Positions 34,441-42,054 of a stretch of DNA of 64,000 nt are shown one piece after another (the first letter of the stretch is position 1; each line of letters opens with the position of its first letter). Source of the stretch: Geomonas ferrireducens (GTDB lineage Bacteria; Desulfobacterota; Desulfuromonadia; Geobacterales; Geobacteraceae); NCBI RefSeq assembly GCF_004917065.1, contig NZ_SSYA01000003.1, positions 704,318 through 768,317 of the forward strand, written 5' to 3'. The position numbers and the translations under genes are program-made. Under the pieces are notes generated by a model. The model did not search any database. It was not told where the DNA came from and worked only from the letters and a program-made list of their open reading frames with translations.

Positions 34441-35807
34441 CAACGGCCGGCGCTCTTTTGCAGGACGTTGACTCCTTTCAGCAGGTCGAGGGCGCGAGCG
34501 AGTTGATTGTCCTTTTGCAGAAGCTCTTCATTGCTGAGCTCCGGACTCTTCCCGTTGCTGCGGGAGGGGAGTTGCCGCGGCGCGGTTTTTTTCGGCGGCG
34601 CCGGGGCCGGATGCCCCGCCTCGGGGACCTCCTCCATGTGCCCGTCCAGGTCCCGCTCACGGACATCGGCCTCCTTCTCCTTATTGAGCGCCGGTTTTGT
34701 GGCGAACTCGACGACGATGTCGGGGGTGATCCCTTTGGCCTGAATGGAGCGCCCGTTCGGGGTGTAGTAACGTGCGGTGGTGAGCTTCAGCCCATCGCCG
34801 TTGTTGAGGGTCATCACCGACTGCACGCTTCCCTTGCCGAAGCTCTGCGTACCCATGATCACGGCGCGCTTGTGGTCTTGCAGCGCGCCGGCGACGATCT
34901 CGGAGGCGCTCGCGCTGCCACCGTTTATGAGCACCACCATCGGGTAGTTCGGCTCCTTCTTCCCTATCGTGGCGGTTAGCGTGTTGGTCATCCCGGGCTC
35001 GCGCCCTCTGGTGCTGACGATGTCGCCGTTGCCGAGCCCCTCGCCGATGAAACGGTCGGCGACACGGTAGGCCTGGTCCACGAGTCCGCCCGGGTTGTAG
35101 CGCAGGTCGAGCACGAGACCGGAGAGCGGTCCTCCGTTGTCCGCGGCCAGGGTTTTCAGGGCTCTCTCGAAGTCCTCGCCGGTCCTTTCTTGGAACTCCG
35201 CGATACGGACGTAGCCGAAACCTGGCGCAACGAGGCGGGCCTTGAGGCTCTTGGTCTTGATGATGGCGCGGGTGAGGCGGAAGGTGAGCGGCGCTGCGGC
35301 CCCCTCTCTCTCTATGGTCAGGGTGACCGTGGTCCCCGGGGTGCCGCGCATCCGGTTGACGCACTCGTTGATGGGGAGATCCTTGGTCGGCTTGCCGTCG
35401 ATGAGGGCGATGTGATCGCCGGACAGGATGCCTGCCTTGAAGGCCGGGGTGTCCTCGATAGGCGCGTTGACCATGAGCTTGCCGTTACGCATGTCCAGCT
35501 CGATCCCCACGCCGCCGAAGGCGCCGGCCATGTGCACTTTCATCTCGGAGAAGTCCGAAGCGGGAAGGTAAACGCTGTGCGGGTCGAGCGCGGCCAGCAT
35601 CCCGTTGATGGCGCCGGTCATGAGCTTTTTGTCATCGACCTTGTCGACGTAGCTCTCTTTGACGATGTCCACCACTTCCTTGAACATGGCGAGGTATTCC
35701 GCCTCGCTGCGGCGGGCACGCTCTTCCTTATCAAGAAGCGGTGCCAGGAAGAAGAGGGAAGCGAGGATGGCGGCGACGGCCGATATGACGAAACCTTTTT
35801 TCAGCAT
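34440..35807 (-). CDS. S41 family C-terminal processing protease
   Basis: 455 residues. One N-terminal membrane helix (residues ~5-24, VISAVAAILASLFFLAPLL) anchors it in the inner membrane facing the periplasm. A PDZ domain (residues ~90-175; FGGVGIELDMRNGKLMVNAP) is followed by the S41 catalytic core with LRYNPGGLVDQAYRVADRF, NGGSASASEIVAGAL (catalytic Ser) and GTQSFGKGSVQSV (catalytic Lys). The last ~90 residues are charged and Pro-rich, longer than in E. coli-type CtpA. It trims exported proteins at their C-terminus. Translationally coupled to miaA. Confidence 0.93.
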   Translation of the reverse strand: MLKKGFVISAVAAILASLFFLAPLLDKEERARRSEAEYLAMFKEVVDIVKESYVDKVDDKKLMTGAINGMLAALDPHSVYLPASDFSEMKVHMAGAFGGVGIELDMRNGKLMVNAPIEDTPAFKAGILSGDHIALIDGKPTKDLPINECVNRMRGTPGTTVTLTIEREGAAAPLTFRLTRAIIKTKSLKARLVAPGFGYVRIAEFQERTGEDFERALKTLAADNGGPLSGLVLDLRYNPGGLVDQAYRVADRFIGEGLGNGDIVSTRGREPGMTNTLTATIGKKEPNYPMVVLINGGSASASEIVAGALQDHKRAVIMGTQSFGKGSVQSVMTLNNGDGLKLTTARYYTPNGRSIQAKGITPDIVVEFATKPALNKEKEADVRERDLDGHMEEVPEAGHPAPAPPKKTAPRQLPSRSNGKSPELSNEELLQKDNQLARALDLLKGVNVLQKSAGR

Positions 35808-35927
35808 CCAGGTGGGCCTTTGCTAGTTTTCGGGATGAAACGGCGACTGTTACTGTAGTTTTTGCGTCGTTAGTTGTCAAGAATTCCGGGGAGGCCAATA
35901 CATGAGCTACGAAGCGCCGTCCTTGAA

Positions 35928-36147
35928 CCTAGCGTTCCCCCCTTTGCGAAGGGGGCAGGGGGGATTTGCCGTGGCCGGACCATACAAGCGCCTGCTGTTG
36001 CTGCGATCACGCACCCTGCAATAGCAAATGACAGATAACGAACAACTTGCCCGTGAGGGAAGCGACTCCGTTCAACCGATTAGAACCAATGGATGACAAT
36101 CAAATCCCCCCCGTCCCCCCTTCGCAAAGGGGGGAGCTCTAAGGCCA
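35928..36147. mobile_element. MITE-like element, copy B
   Basis: A 220-bp relative of the element at 25733, in the same orientation. Ends match closely: left cct-a-gcgttccccccttt then gcgaagggggcagggggg; right tcaaatcccccccgtccccc then cttcgcaaaggggggagctc. Interior text such as ggaccatac and atgacagaac/atgacagataac is shared, so the whole element, not just the ends, is homologous. It lies in the divergent gap between ctpA and the DUF502 gene and contains no coding frame. Confidence 0.78.
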
Positions 36148-36287
36148 CCGTTCTCAGCAAGAAAGAACAGCGATTGCCAGAAACGGTTCTTCCCCGGGAT
36201 TAAGGAATGAACATCGCTACGGTGGGGAACACCGTTGACATTTCGGCCGCTTTTGTAGCATAACGCAAACGGAAGATAGGAGGCACA

Positions 36288-36887
36288 ATGGAAAAACTCA
36301 TCAAACATTTCAAGGGGCGCTTCATCACGGGCCTGTTCGTGGTCGTTCCCCTGGGCATCACCATTTTTATTCTGAAGTTCCTGTTCAACTTCGCGGACGG
36401 CATCCTCGGGTCGTACCTTGATTCGTTGCTCACCGCCCTGATCAACGACCACACCTATATCCCCGGCCTTGGCATGCTGACCGGGGTGATCGTCATCTAC
36501 CTTTCCGGGCTTCTCGCCACCAACGTGATGGGAACGAGGATTCTCAGGTGGTGGGACGATCTCTTTTCGCGCATCCCCCTGGTGAAGTCGATCTACGGCT
36601 CCAGTAAGCAGCTCACCCAGGTTTTCAAGGACGGCAAGACCTCCTATCGTCGTGCCGTGTTCGTTGAGTGGCCACGAAAGGGGGTGCGTGCCGTCGGCTT
36701 CGTGACCGCTGAGGTCGAGCATGACGGCGAGAGGATGGTTGTGGTGTACGTGCCGACCATGCCGAATCCGACCTCCGGATTCGCACTCTTTTTCCATGAG
36801 GACGAGGTCGAGGACTGCGGCATGACGGTGGAGGACGCGGTTAAGTTCGTGGTTTCCGGCGGCGTCGTGGTTGAAAAAAACCTTTAA
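36288..36887 (+). CDS. DUF502 family membrane protein
   Basis: 199 residues. Two N-terminal membrane helices are visible (FITGLFVVVPLGITIFILKF, residues ~12-32, and LGMLTGVIVIYLSGLLAT, residues ~63-82), followed by the DUF502 core: WWDDLFSRIPLVKSIYGSSK, then FVEWPRKGVRAVGFVTAEV and VYVPTMPNPTSGFALFF. RBS ataggagg precedes the ATG by six bases. The family is widespread in bacteria and plants (LIKE-COV) without an assigned biochemical role; an inner-membrane location is expected. It is followed directly by a dispersed repeat. Confidence 0.88.
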   Translation: MEKLIKHFKGRFITGLFVVVPLGITIFILKFLFNFADGILGSYLDSLLTALINDHTYIPGLGMLTGVIVIYLSGLLATNVMGTRILRWWDDLFSRIPLVKSIYGSSKQLTQVFKDGKTSYRRAVFVEWPRKGVRAVGFVTAEVEHDGERMVVVYVPTMPNPTSGFALFFHEDEVEDCGMTVEDAVKFVVSGGVVVEKNL

Positions 36888-37163
36888 CCAAAACCCGGCT
36901 CGCGCAAAGACGCAAAGCAAAACAAAGACAACAAAATCTCTGTCACGCAAAGACGCAAAGTCGCAAAGTCGCAAAGTAAAACCCGAAAGCCATTTAACAC
37001 GGATGAATGGGATGAAAGGGATAAAACCTTTAAAAAAAAGAGACTTTGGGGTTAAACCAGAATCTTTTGTTGTGCTTGTCTTTGCGCCTTTGCGTCTTTG
37101 CGTGACAAAGATTTGTGCCTTTATCCCCTTTATCCCCTTTATCCCTGTTTGAATCGGTTTTGA
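36888..37163. repeat. Dispersed palindromic repeat, copy 9
   Basis: Begins after the DUF502 stop with cgcgcaaagacgcaaagcaa, then tgtcacgcaaagacgcaaag extended by three more cgcaaag units, taacacggatgaatgggatg, centre gactttggggttaaaccaga, gcgcctttgcgtctttgcgt, ttatcccctttatccccttt and atccctgtttgaatcggttt. The last arm lies 12 bases from the start codon of the next gene, an exception to the usual 3'-end placement. Confidence 0.9.
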
Positions 37164-37174
37164 GTGAGGTGGTC

Positions 37175-38140
37175 ATGAAGATCGTGGTGCTGGACGGACA
37201 CACCCTGAACCCCGGTGACAACCCGTGGGACGAGGTCGCTGCTTTCGGCGAACTCACCGTGCACGACCGCACCCCGGAGCATCTTGTTGCGGAGCGCTCC
37301 CGCGGCGCGCAGATCATACTCACCAACAAGACGCCGCTCACGGCAGCTACCCTGGCCCTGCTCCCCGAGCTTAAGCTTATCTGTGTCCTTGCTACCGGCT
37401 ACAACGTGGTGGATCTGGCGGCCGCGGCGCGGCTTGGCATTCCGGTGGTGAACGTGCCGGAGTACGGCAGCGATTCGGTGGCGCAGCACGCCATCGCCCT
37501 GATTTTGGAGCTCACGAACCGGGTGGCGCATTATAGCGAGGCGGTTCACAGGGGGGATTGGACCCGCTCGGCGGACTTCACCCTCGTCGGGGAGCCGCTC
37601 ACCGAACTCTGCGGCAGGACGATCGGGATCGTCGGGCTCGGACGCATCGGTGCGCGCGTCGCGGCCGTCGCACATGCCCTTGGCATGCAGGTCATCGCGT
37701 ACAACCCGCGTCACCGTGCCGCACCCGGTGGATTTCCTGTTACATGGGTCGAGCTTCACGAGCTTTTTGGTCGTTCCGACGTGATAAGCCTGCACTGTCC
37801 GCTTACCGAGGATAATGCGGGTATGGTGAACGCGGAGCTTCTCTCGCTCATGCAGCGCCACGCGCTTCTTATCAACACCTCGAGGGGCGGGCTTGTAAAC
37901 GAGGGGGACTTGGCCGATGCCCTGAACCGTGGCGTCATCGCCGGAGCCGCCGTGGACGTTGCCGCCTCAGAGCCGATCCCTGACGACAGCCCGCTTCTCA
38001 CCGCAAGAAACTGCATCATCACCCCGCACATCGCCTGGGCCACCATGGCCGCCCGCCAAAGGCTCATGGCGACTACGGCGCAAAACATCGCCGCCTTCCT
38101 CGAAGGTTCCCCTCAAAACGTCGTGAACCAAAACCTGTAA
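37175..38140 (+). CDS. D-2-hydroxyacid dehydrogenase (glycerate/hydroxypyruvate reductase-like)
   Basis: 321 residues from ATG 37175, with gaggtgg just upstream; the 20 in-frame codons before it are translated repeat. NAD-binding loop GIVGLGRIGARVAAVAHALG (residues ~148-167) and the catalytic set Arg (NTSRGGLVNEGDLADAL region and earlier LATGYNVVDLAAA), Glu and His (IITPHIAWATMAAR) are present. The spacing and ATGYNVVD text fit the HprA/VanH-like hydroxypyruvate or glycerate dehydrogenase subgroup. Substrate assignment is by subgroup similarity only. Cytoplasmic, monocistronic. Confidence 0.87.
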   Translation: MKIVVLDGHTLNPGDNPWDEVAAFGELTVHDRTPEHLVAERSRGAQIILTNKTPLTAATLALLPELKLICVLATGYNVVDLAAAARLGIPVVNVPEYGSDSVAQHAIALILELTNRVAHYSEAVHRGDWTRSADFTLVGEPLTELCGRTIGIVGLGRIGARVAAVAHALGMQVIAYNPRHRAAPGGFPVTWVELHELFGRSDVISLHCPLTEDNAGMVNAELLSLMQRHALLINTSRGGLVNEGDLADALNRGVIAGAAVDVAASEPIPDDSPLLTARNCIITPHIAWATMAARQRLMATTAQNIAAFLEGSPQNVVNQNL

Positions 38141-38374
38141 GCATCTCACGCCCGTTCGCTTTGCTCACTCAAGCCGCAAAGTCGCAAAGATAATCAAAAA
38201 CGAGGAAACCATTTAACAGGGATGAATGGGATAAAAGGGATGTACCAAGACAAAAGACTTTGGGGTTAAACCAAAATCTTTCGTTTCTGCTTGTCTTTGC
38301 GCCTTTGCGCCTTTGCGTGAGAAAGGTTTATGATTTTATCCCCTGTATCCCCTTCATCCCTGTTTGAATAGGCT
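38141..38374. repeat. Dispersed palindromic repeat, copy 10 (rightmost)
   Basis: Begins right at the dehydrogenase stop with the inverted third module (ctcacgcccgttcgctttgc then tcactcaag at 38145-38173), then gccgcaaagtcgcaaag, taacagggatgaatgggata, centre actttggggttaaaccaaaa, gcgcctttgcgcctttgcgt, ttatcccctgtatccccttc and cctgtttgaatagg. No copy was found to its right. 38375-38549 shows nothing recognisable apart from a short ccaca/tgtgg hairpin near 38500. Confidence 0.88.
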
Positions 38375-38549
38375 TCTCCCCAAGGCTATGCGTCTTTGGT
38401 GTTTACGGCATAACCGGCTCCTGGTGAAGAGGGCCCGAGTCCTCCCCTCCCGTTTAACTGCCCGTTCGACCGCGTAAAAATGAGGTTTTCCGGCCCGCTC
38501 CACACCTTTTGTGGAAAGCGCTGTGGAAAAGACGTTGAAGGAGGGAGAA

Positions 38550-38756
38550 ATGCTTTTTAAATTGGCGGTCTCTGCGTTTTGCCTAAAAAATAATCAGGTT
38601 GCTGCGAACGACGTTCCAAACATAGTGCCAATGATTTCAATGACTTACCCTAAAGTGGCGGAGTGGCGATGGAAAATCGTGTCAAGCTTTTTTTGCGCCG
38701 GAGTGGTGCCTGTTTCGGGCATGGTCCTTTCCCTGCTCAAACAAGCAGCAGGCTGA
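38550..38756 (+). CDS. Possible small membrane-associated protein
   Basis: A 68-residue frame starting MLFKLAVSAFCLKNNQVAAN. Its main support is a good Shine-Dalgarno (ggaggg, spacing about four) before the ATG at 38550. It has a weak hydrophobic N-terminus and a hydrophobic C-terminal stretch (FFCAGVVPVSGMVLSLL). No family is recognised and codon use is not convincing. It may be a non-coding remnant. Confidence 0.25.
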   Translation: MLFKLAVSAFCLKNNQVAANDVPNIVPMISMTYPKVAEWRWKIVSSFFCAGVVPVSGMVLSLLKQAAG

Positions 38757-38829
38757 CGAGCCATAAATCTTGACATGCCGCAGGTGCCTATGTTAATTGG
38801 ACAAACCTTTTTTTTATAATGACTTTTTT

Positions 38830-38855
38830 CGGTTTTAACAACCGTTTGATACGGT
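38830..38855. promoter_or_regulatory. Overlapping inverted repeats upstream of the acyl-CoA ligase
   Basis: Two dyads share an arm: cggtt-ttaac-aaccg and accgt-ttgat-acggt, both five-base arms with five-base spacers. They sit between a plausible promoter (TTGACA at 38770 with a TTAATT-like -10) and the start codon at 38874, the position of a repressor operator. A TetR-type fatty-acid regulator is a guess. Confidence 0.4.
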
Positions 38856-38873
38856 GAAACACAGGGGGTGCCC

Positions 38874-40523
38874 ATGACGCAAGAGATCAATCTGACAGTC
38901 GGAGCTTTGCTGGACGACATAGCGGGCAAATTTCCCGACAACGAGGCGCTGATCTACGTCGAGCGCGGCCTGCGCTACACCTGGCGCGAGTTTAATGAGC
39001 GCTGTCGCCAAGTGGCGAAGGGGCTTTTGCGCTTAGGGGTGAAAAAGGGCGATCACCTGGCGATCTGGGCCTACAACGTCCCTGAGTGGGTGACCCTGCA
39101 GTTCGCCACCGCGAAAATCGGGGCGGTGCTCGTTACCGTCAATACAAGCTATAAGTCCGCCGAGCTCGAGTACCTCCTTCGGCAGTCCGACTCGCGCGTT
39201 CTTTTCATGGTGCAGGGGTTCAAGGATACCAACTACGTCGAAACGCTGTCGAGCGTGGTTCCGGAGCTTGCGACGAGCAAGCCCGGTGAGCTTTCAAACG
39301 CGACACTTCCCTGTCTGCAGCACGTCGTCTTCATTGGGGATGGAGCCCCTGACGGGATGATCAACTTCGAGAAGATCGTCGAGCTGGGGCGCGATGTGTC
39401 AGACGCCGAACTCGCGGCCGTGGAGGCAACCCTGCACGTGAACGAGGTGATCAACATGCAGTACACCTCGGGCACCACCGGTTTCCCGAAGGGGGTGATG
39501 CTGACCCACCACAACGTGATCAACAACGGCTTCAACATCGGTGAGTGCATGCGCTTCACCGAAAATGACCGCCTCTGCATCCCTGTTCCCTTCTTCCACT
39601 GCTTCGGCTGCGTTTTAGGGGTCATGGCCTGCGTCACCCACGGCACTACCATGGTCCCGGTGGAGATCTTCGACCCCCTGAAAGTGCTGCAGGCGATTGA
39701 GAAGGAGCGCTGCACCGCGGTGCATGGCGTTCCGACCATGTTCATCGCCGAACTCGAACACCCTCGTTTCCAGGAGTTCGATCTCACCTCGCTTAGGACC
39801 GGCATCATGGCCGGCTCCAACTGCCCGATCGAGGTGATGCGCCGCGTCATCCGCGATATGCACGCAAGCGAAATCACCATTGCCTACGGTCAGACCGAAT
39901 CGTCGCCGGTCATCACCCAGACCCGCACCGATGACCCGATCGAGCTTAAGGTCTCCACCGTCGGCAGGGTGCTTCCCAACGTGGAGCTGAAGATCGTCGA
40001 CATCGAAACCAGCGCGGAACTCCCGCCGGGCAAGCAGGGCGAACTCTGCACCCGGGGATACCTGGTCATGAAGGGGTATTACAAGATGCCCGAAGAGACC
40101 GCGAAGGCGATCGACACGGATGGCTGGCTCCACACCGGGGACCTCGCGGTCATGGACGAAAACGGCTACTGCAAGATCACCGGGCGGATCAAGAACATGA
40201 TCATCCGCGGCGGCGAAAACATCTATCCCCGGGAGGTCGAGGAGTTCCTTTACACCCATCCGAAGATCTCTGACATCCAGGTCTACGGCGTGCCGGACCG
40301 AAAGTACGGCGAGCAGGTCATGGCGGCCGTGGTGCTCAAGCAGGGGTGCGAGATGACCGAGGAAGAGGTGAAGGAATTCTGCCGCGGTAGGATCGCCAAC
40401 TACAAGATTCCGAAATACGTTCGCTTCGTCGACTCCTATCCCATGACGGCAAGCGGCAAGATCCAGAAATTCAAGCTGCGCGAAATGGCGATACGCGAAC
40501 TGCAGCTTGAGGAAAATGTCTGA
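38874..40523 (+). CDS. AMP-binding acyl-CoA synthetase (medium/long-chain)
   Basis: 549 residues from ATG 38874, with aggggg just upstream; a GTG two codons earlier is possible. Adenylate-forming motifs are complete: phosphate loop MQYTSGTTGFPKGVMLTHHN (residues ~196-215), ITIAYGQTESSPVI, GWLHTGDLAVMDENGY, GRIKNMIIRGGENIYPREVE and the C-terminal catalytic Lys in TASGKIQKFKLRE. The pattern FYCFGC-like FFHCFGCVLG and the overall text match FadD3/FadK-type or 3-methylmercaptopropionyl-type ligases; fatty or short aromatic acids are likely substrates. It activates the acid with ATP and CoA in the cytoplasm. Confidence 0.88.
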   Translation: MTQEINLTVGALLDDIAGKFPDNEALIYVERGLRYTWREFNERCRQVAKGLLRLGVKKGDHLAIWAYNVPEWVTLQFATAKIGAVLVTVNTSYKSAELEYLLRQSDSRVLFMVQGFKDTNYVETLSSVVPELATSKPGELSNATLPCLQHVVFIGDGAPDGMINFEKIVELGRDVSDAELAAVEATLHVNEVINMQYTSGTTGFPKGVMLTHHNVINNGFNIGECMRFTENDRLCIPVPFFHCFGCVLGVMACVTHGTTMVPVEIFDPLKVLQAIEKERCTAVHGVPTMFIAELEHPRFQEFDLTSLRTGIMAGSNCPIEVMRRVIRDMHASEITIAYGQTESSPVITQTRTDDPIELKVSTVGRVLPNVELKIVDIETSAELPPGKQGELCTRGYLVMKGYYKMPEETAKAIDTDGWLHTGDLAVMDENGYCKITGRIKNMIIRGGENIYPREVEEFLYTHPKISDIQVYGVPDRKYGEQVMAAVVLKQGCEMTEEEVKEFCRGRIANYKIPKYVRFVDSYPMTASGKIQKFKLREMAIRELQLEENV

Positions 40524-40574
40524 TCTTTACTGCAGATTCGCTAATAACCCCTTGATCTTACTGGTGTGCAAGGG

Positions 40575-40603
40575 TTGACGCGGCGCAGATTGTGAGTTAT
40601 CTT
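40575..40603 (+). promoter_or_regulatory. Sigma-70-like promoter of the M24 peptidase gene
   Basis: TTGACG at 40575-40580 and TATCTT at 40598-40603, separated by 17 bases. Transcription would start near 40610, placing the hairpin at 40606-40638 at the extreme 5' end of the mRNA. Confidence 0.55.
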
Positions 40604-40605
40604 TG

Positions 40606-40638
40606 CCTCTCTCCTCATGAGCATCATGAGGAGAGAGG
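40606..40638 (+). promoter_or_regulatory. Perfect 15-bp hairpin overlapping the leader of the M24 peptidase gene
   Basis: Left arm 40606-40620 (cctctctcctcatga), loop gca, right arm 40624-40638 (tcatgaggagagagg); all 15 pairs match. The right arm runs directly into the Shine-Dalgarno (ggagggg, 40637-40643) in front of the ATG at 40646. It may hide or protect the ribosome site, or be a DNA operator. Confidence 0.6.
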
Positions 40639-40645
40639 AGGGGAT

Positions 40646-41836
40646 ATGCGGCTTACGCCGAAGAACGAACTGGAATACCGTTACAGGAAACTGCAAGTCG
40701 AGATGGCGGCCGCGGGCATGGACGCGGTCCTCATGGTGCAAAACGCCGACCTTTTCTATTTCACCGGTACCGTTCAGGCCGGTGTCCTCTACCTTCCCGT
40801 CTCAGGAAAACCGATCTACCTCGTGCGCCGGGACTTCATGCGCGCACGCATGGAGAGCGCCCTGGAAAATGTGGTGCCGCTTCCCTCGCTGGACCGGCTC
40901 CCCTCCCTGATCGCCGAGCACGGCGGTTGTGCGCCGCAGCGTCTGGGTCTTGAACTCGACGTCCTGCCGGTCAATCTCTACCACAGATACCTTTCACTTT
41001 TCCCCGACGCAAAGCCCATGGACGCCACGCCTCTCATCCGGCGCGTGCGCATGTGCAAGACCCACTACGAGATCCACATTCTGCAGGACGCGGCCGGTCA
41101 GGCCGACAAGGCTTACCGTCGCGCGCGGGAGGTGATCCGCGAGGGTATGAGCGAGGTTGATCTCGCCGCCGAGCTGGAACATGTCATGCGCGTCGAGGGA
41201 CACCAGGGGTATGTAAGGATGCGGGCCTTCAACGGGGAGATCTCCGGCGTACAGGTCCTCTCCGGTGCCGATGCCGCCGCTCCCGCCTGCACCAATACTG
41301 CCTTGGGCGGCATGGGGCTTACCCCGGCGTTCGGCCACGGCGCGAGCTACAACAGGATTCGGCGCGACGAAGCGGTGGTGGTGGATTTCGCAAGTTGTTT
41401 TGACGGCTACCTGGTGGATCAGACCAGGATCTTCGCTATCGGTTCCGTTTCGGACCGGATGCGGAAGGGGTACGAGGACATGCTCCGCATCGAGGAACTG
41501 ATGATGGAGATGGCCGTCGAGGGCGCCAGTTGGGGCTGTATCTATCGCGCCTGTCTTGAGCGTGCCCATGCCATGGGATACGCCGACGCGTTCATGGGCA
41601 CCCCGGGCTGCCAGATATCATTCATCGGGCACGGTCTCGGCATCGAGATCGACGAATATCCGTTCATCGCCAGAGGGTTCGATGAGGAAACCCTGGAGGT
41701 GGGGATGGCCTTCGCCTTTGAGCCGAAACTGGTGTTTCCCGGGGAGGGCGCCGTTGGCATAGAAAATTCCTTTTATCTGTCAGAACAGGGGCTTAAACGA
41801 CTCACTTTCTCAAATCAGGAACTGGTACTGCTCTAG
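40646..41836 (+). CDS. M24 family Xaa-Pro aminopeptidase-like protein
   Basis: 396 residues from ATG 40646; upstream in-frame codons fall in the hairpin. The N-terminal creatinase-like domain (residues ~1-140) starts LTPKNELEYRYRKLQVEMAA. The pita-bread metallopeptidase domain shows metal-ligand segments VVVDFASCFDGYLVDQTRIF (two Asp), FIGHGLGIEIDEYPF (His), FAFEPKLVFPGEGAVGIENS (two Glu). It should remove N-terminal residues before proline, or belong to a non-peptidase branch. Located just after the acyl-CoA ligase but with its own promoter. Confidence 0.88.
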   Translation: MRLTPKNELEYRYRKLQVEMAAAGMDAVLMVQNADLFYFTGTVQAGVLYLPVSGKPIYLVRRDFMRARMESALENVVPLPSLDRLPSLIAEHGGCAPQRLGLELDVLPVNLYHRYLSLFPDAKPMDATPLIRRVRMCKTHYEIHILQDAAGQADKAYRRAREVIREGMSEVDLAAELEHVMRVEGHQGYVRMRAFNGEISGVQVLSGADAAAPACTNTALGGMGLTPAFGHGASYNRIRRDEAVVVDFASCFDGYLVDQTRIFAIGSVSDRMRKGYEDMLRIEELMMEMAVEGASWGCIYRACLERAHAMGYADAFMGTPGCQISFIGHGLGIEIDEYPFIARGFDEETLEVGMAFAFEPKLVFPGEGAVGIENSFYLSEQGLKRLTFSNQELVLL

Positions 41837-41882
41837 GTTGGATTAAAATGTATGCAAAATAGTAAAACGGGATTTTTTTGTA

Positions 41883-41938
41883 TTGAAATTGAGTCGGCTC
41901 AATGGTATACATTTGAAAAATCTTTGTATACAGTATAC
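41883..41938 (+). promoter_or_regulatory. gltA promoter with dyads and three GTATAC sites
   Basis: TTGAAA (41883-41888) and TATACA (41906-41911) with a 17-base spacer form a good sigma-70 promoter. Within the spacer is ttgag-tcgg-ctcaa (41889-41902). GTATAC palindromes lie at 41905-41910 (overlapping the -10), 41926-41931 and 41933-41938, 21 and 7 bases apart. This crowding suggests repression. The remaining leader to 42054 is ~110 bases and contains a gatcag direct repeat near 41997. Confidence 0.6.
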
Positions 41939-42054
41939 CTACCTCACGCAACCGGCCGAAAGTCAGTGTCAAAAGGCACGGTGTCCGCGGGCGATTTGAT
42001 CAGTTAACTCGATCAGTATGTACCTCAACCCCAACAGAAAAGGAGATCTGGCAC

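Noticed and set aside
23168-38374. CRISPR array
   Set aside because: The repeats are separated by whole genes, vary in length and are palindromic; there are no unique spacers of uniform size and no cas genes.
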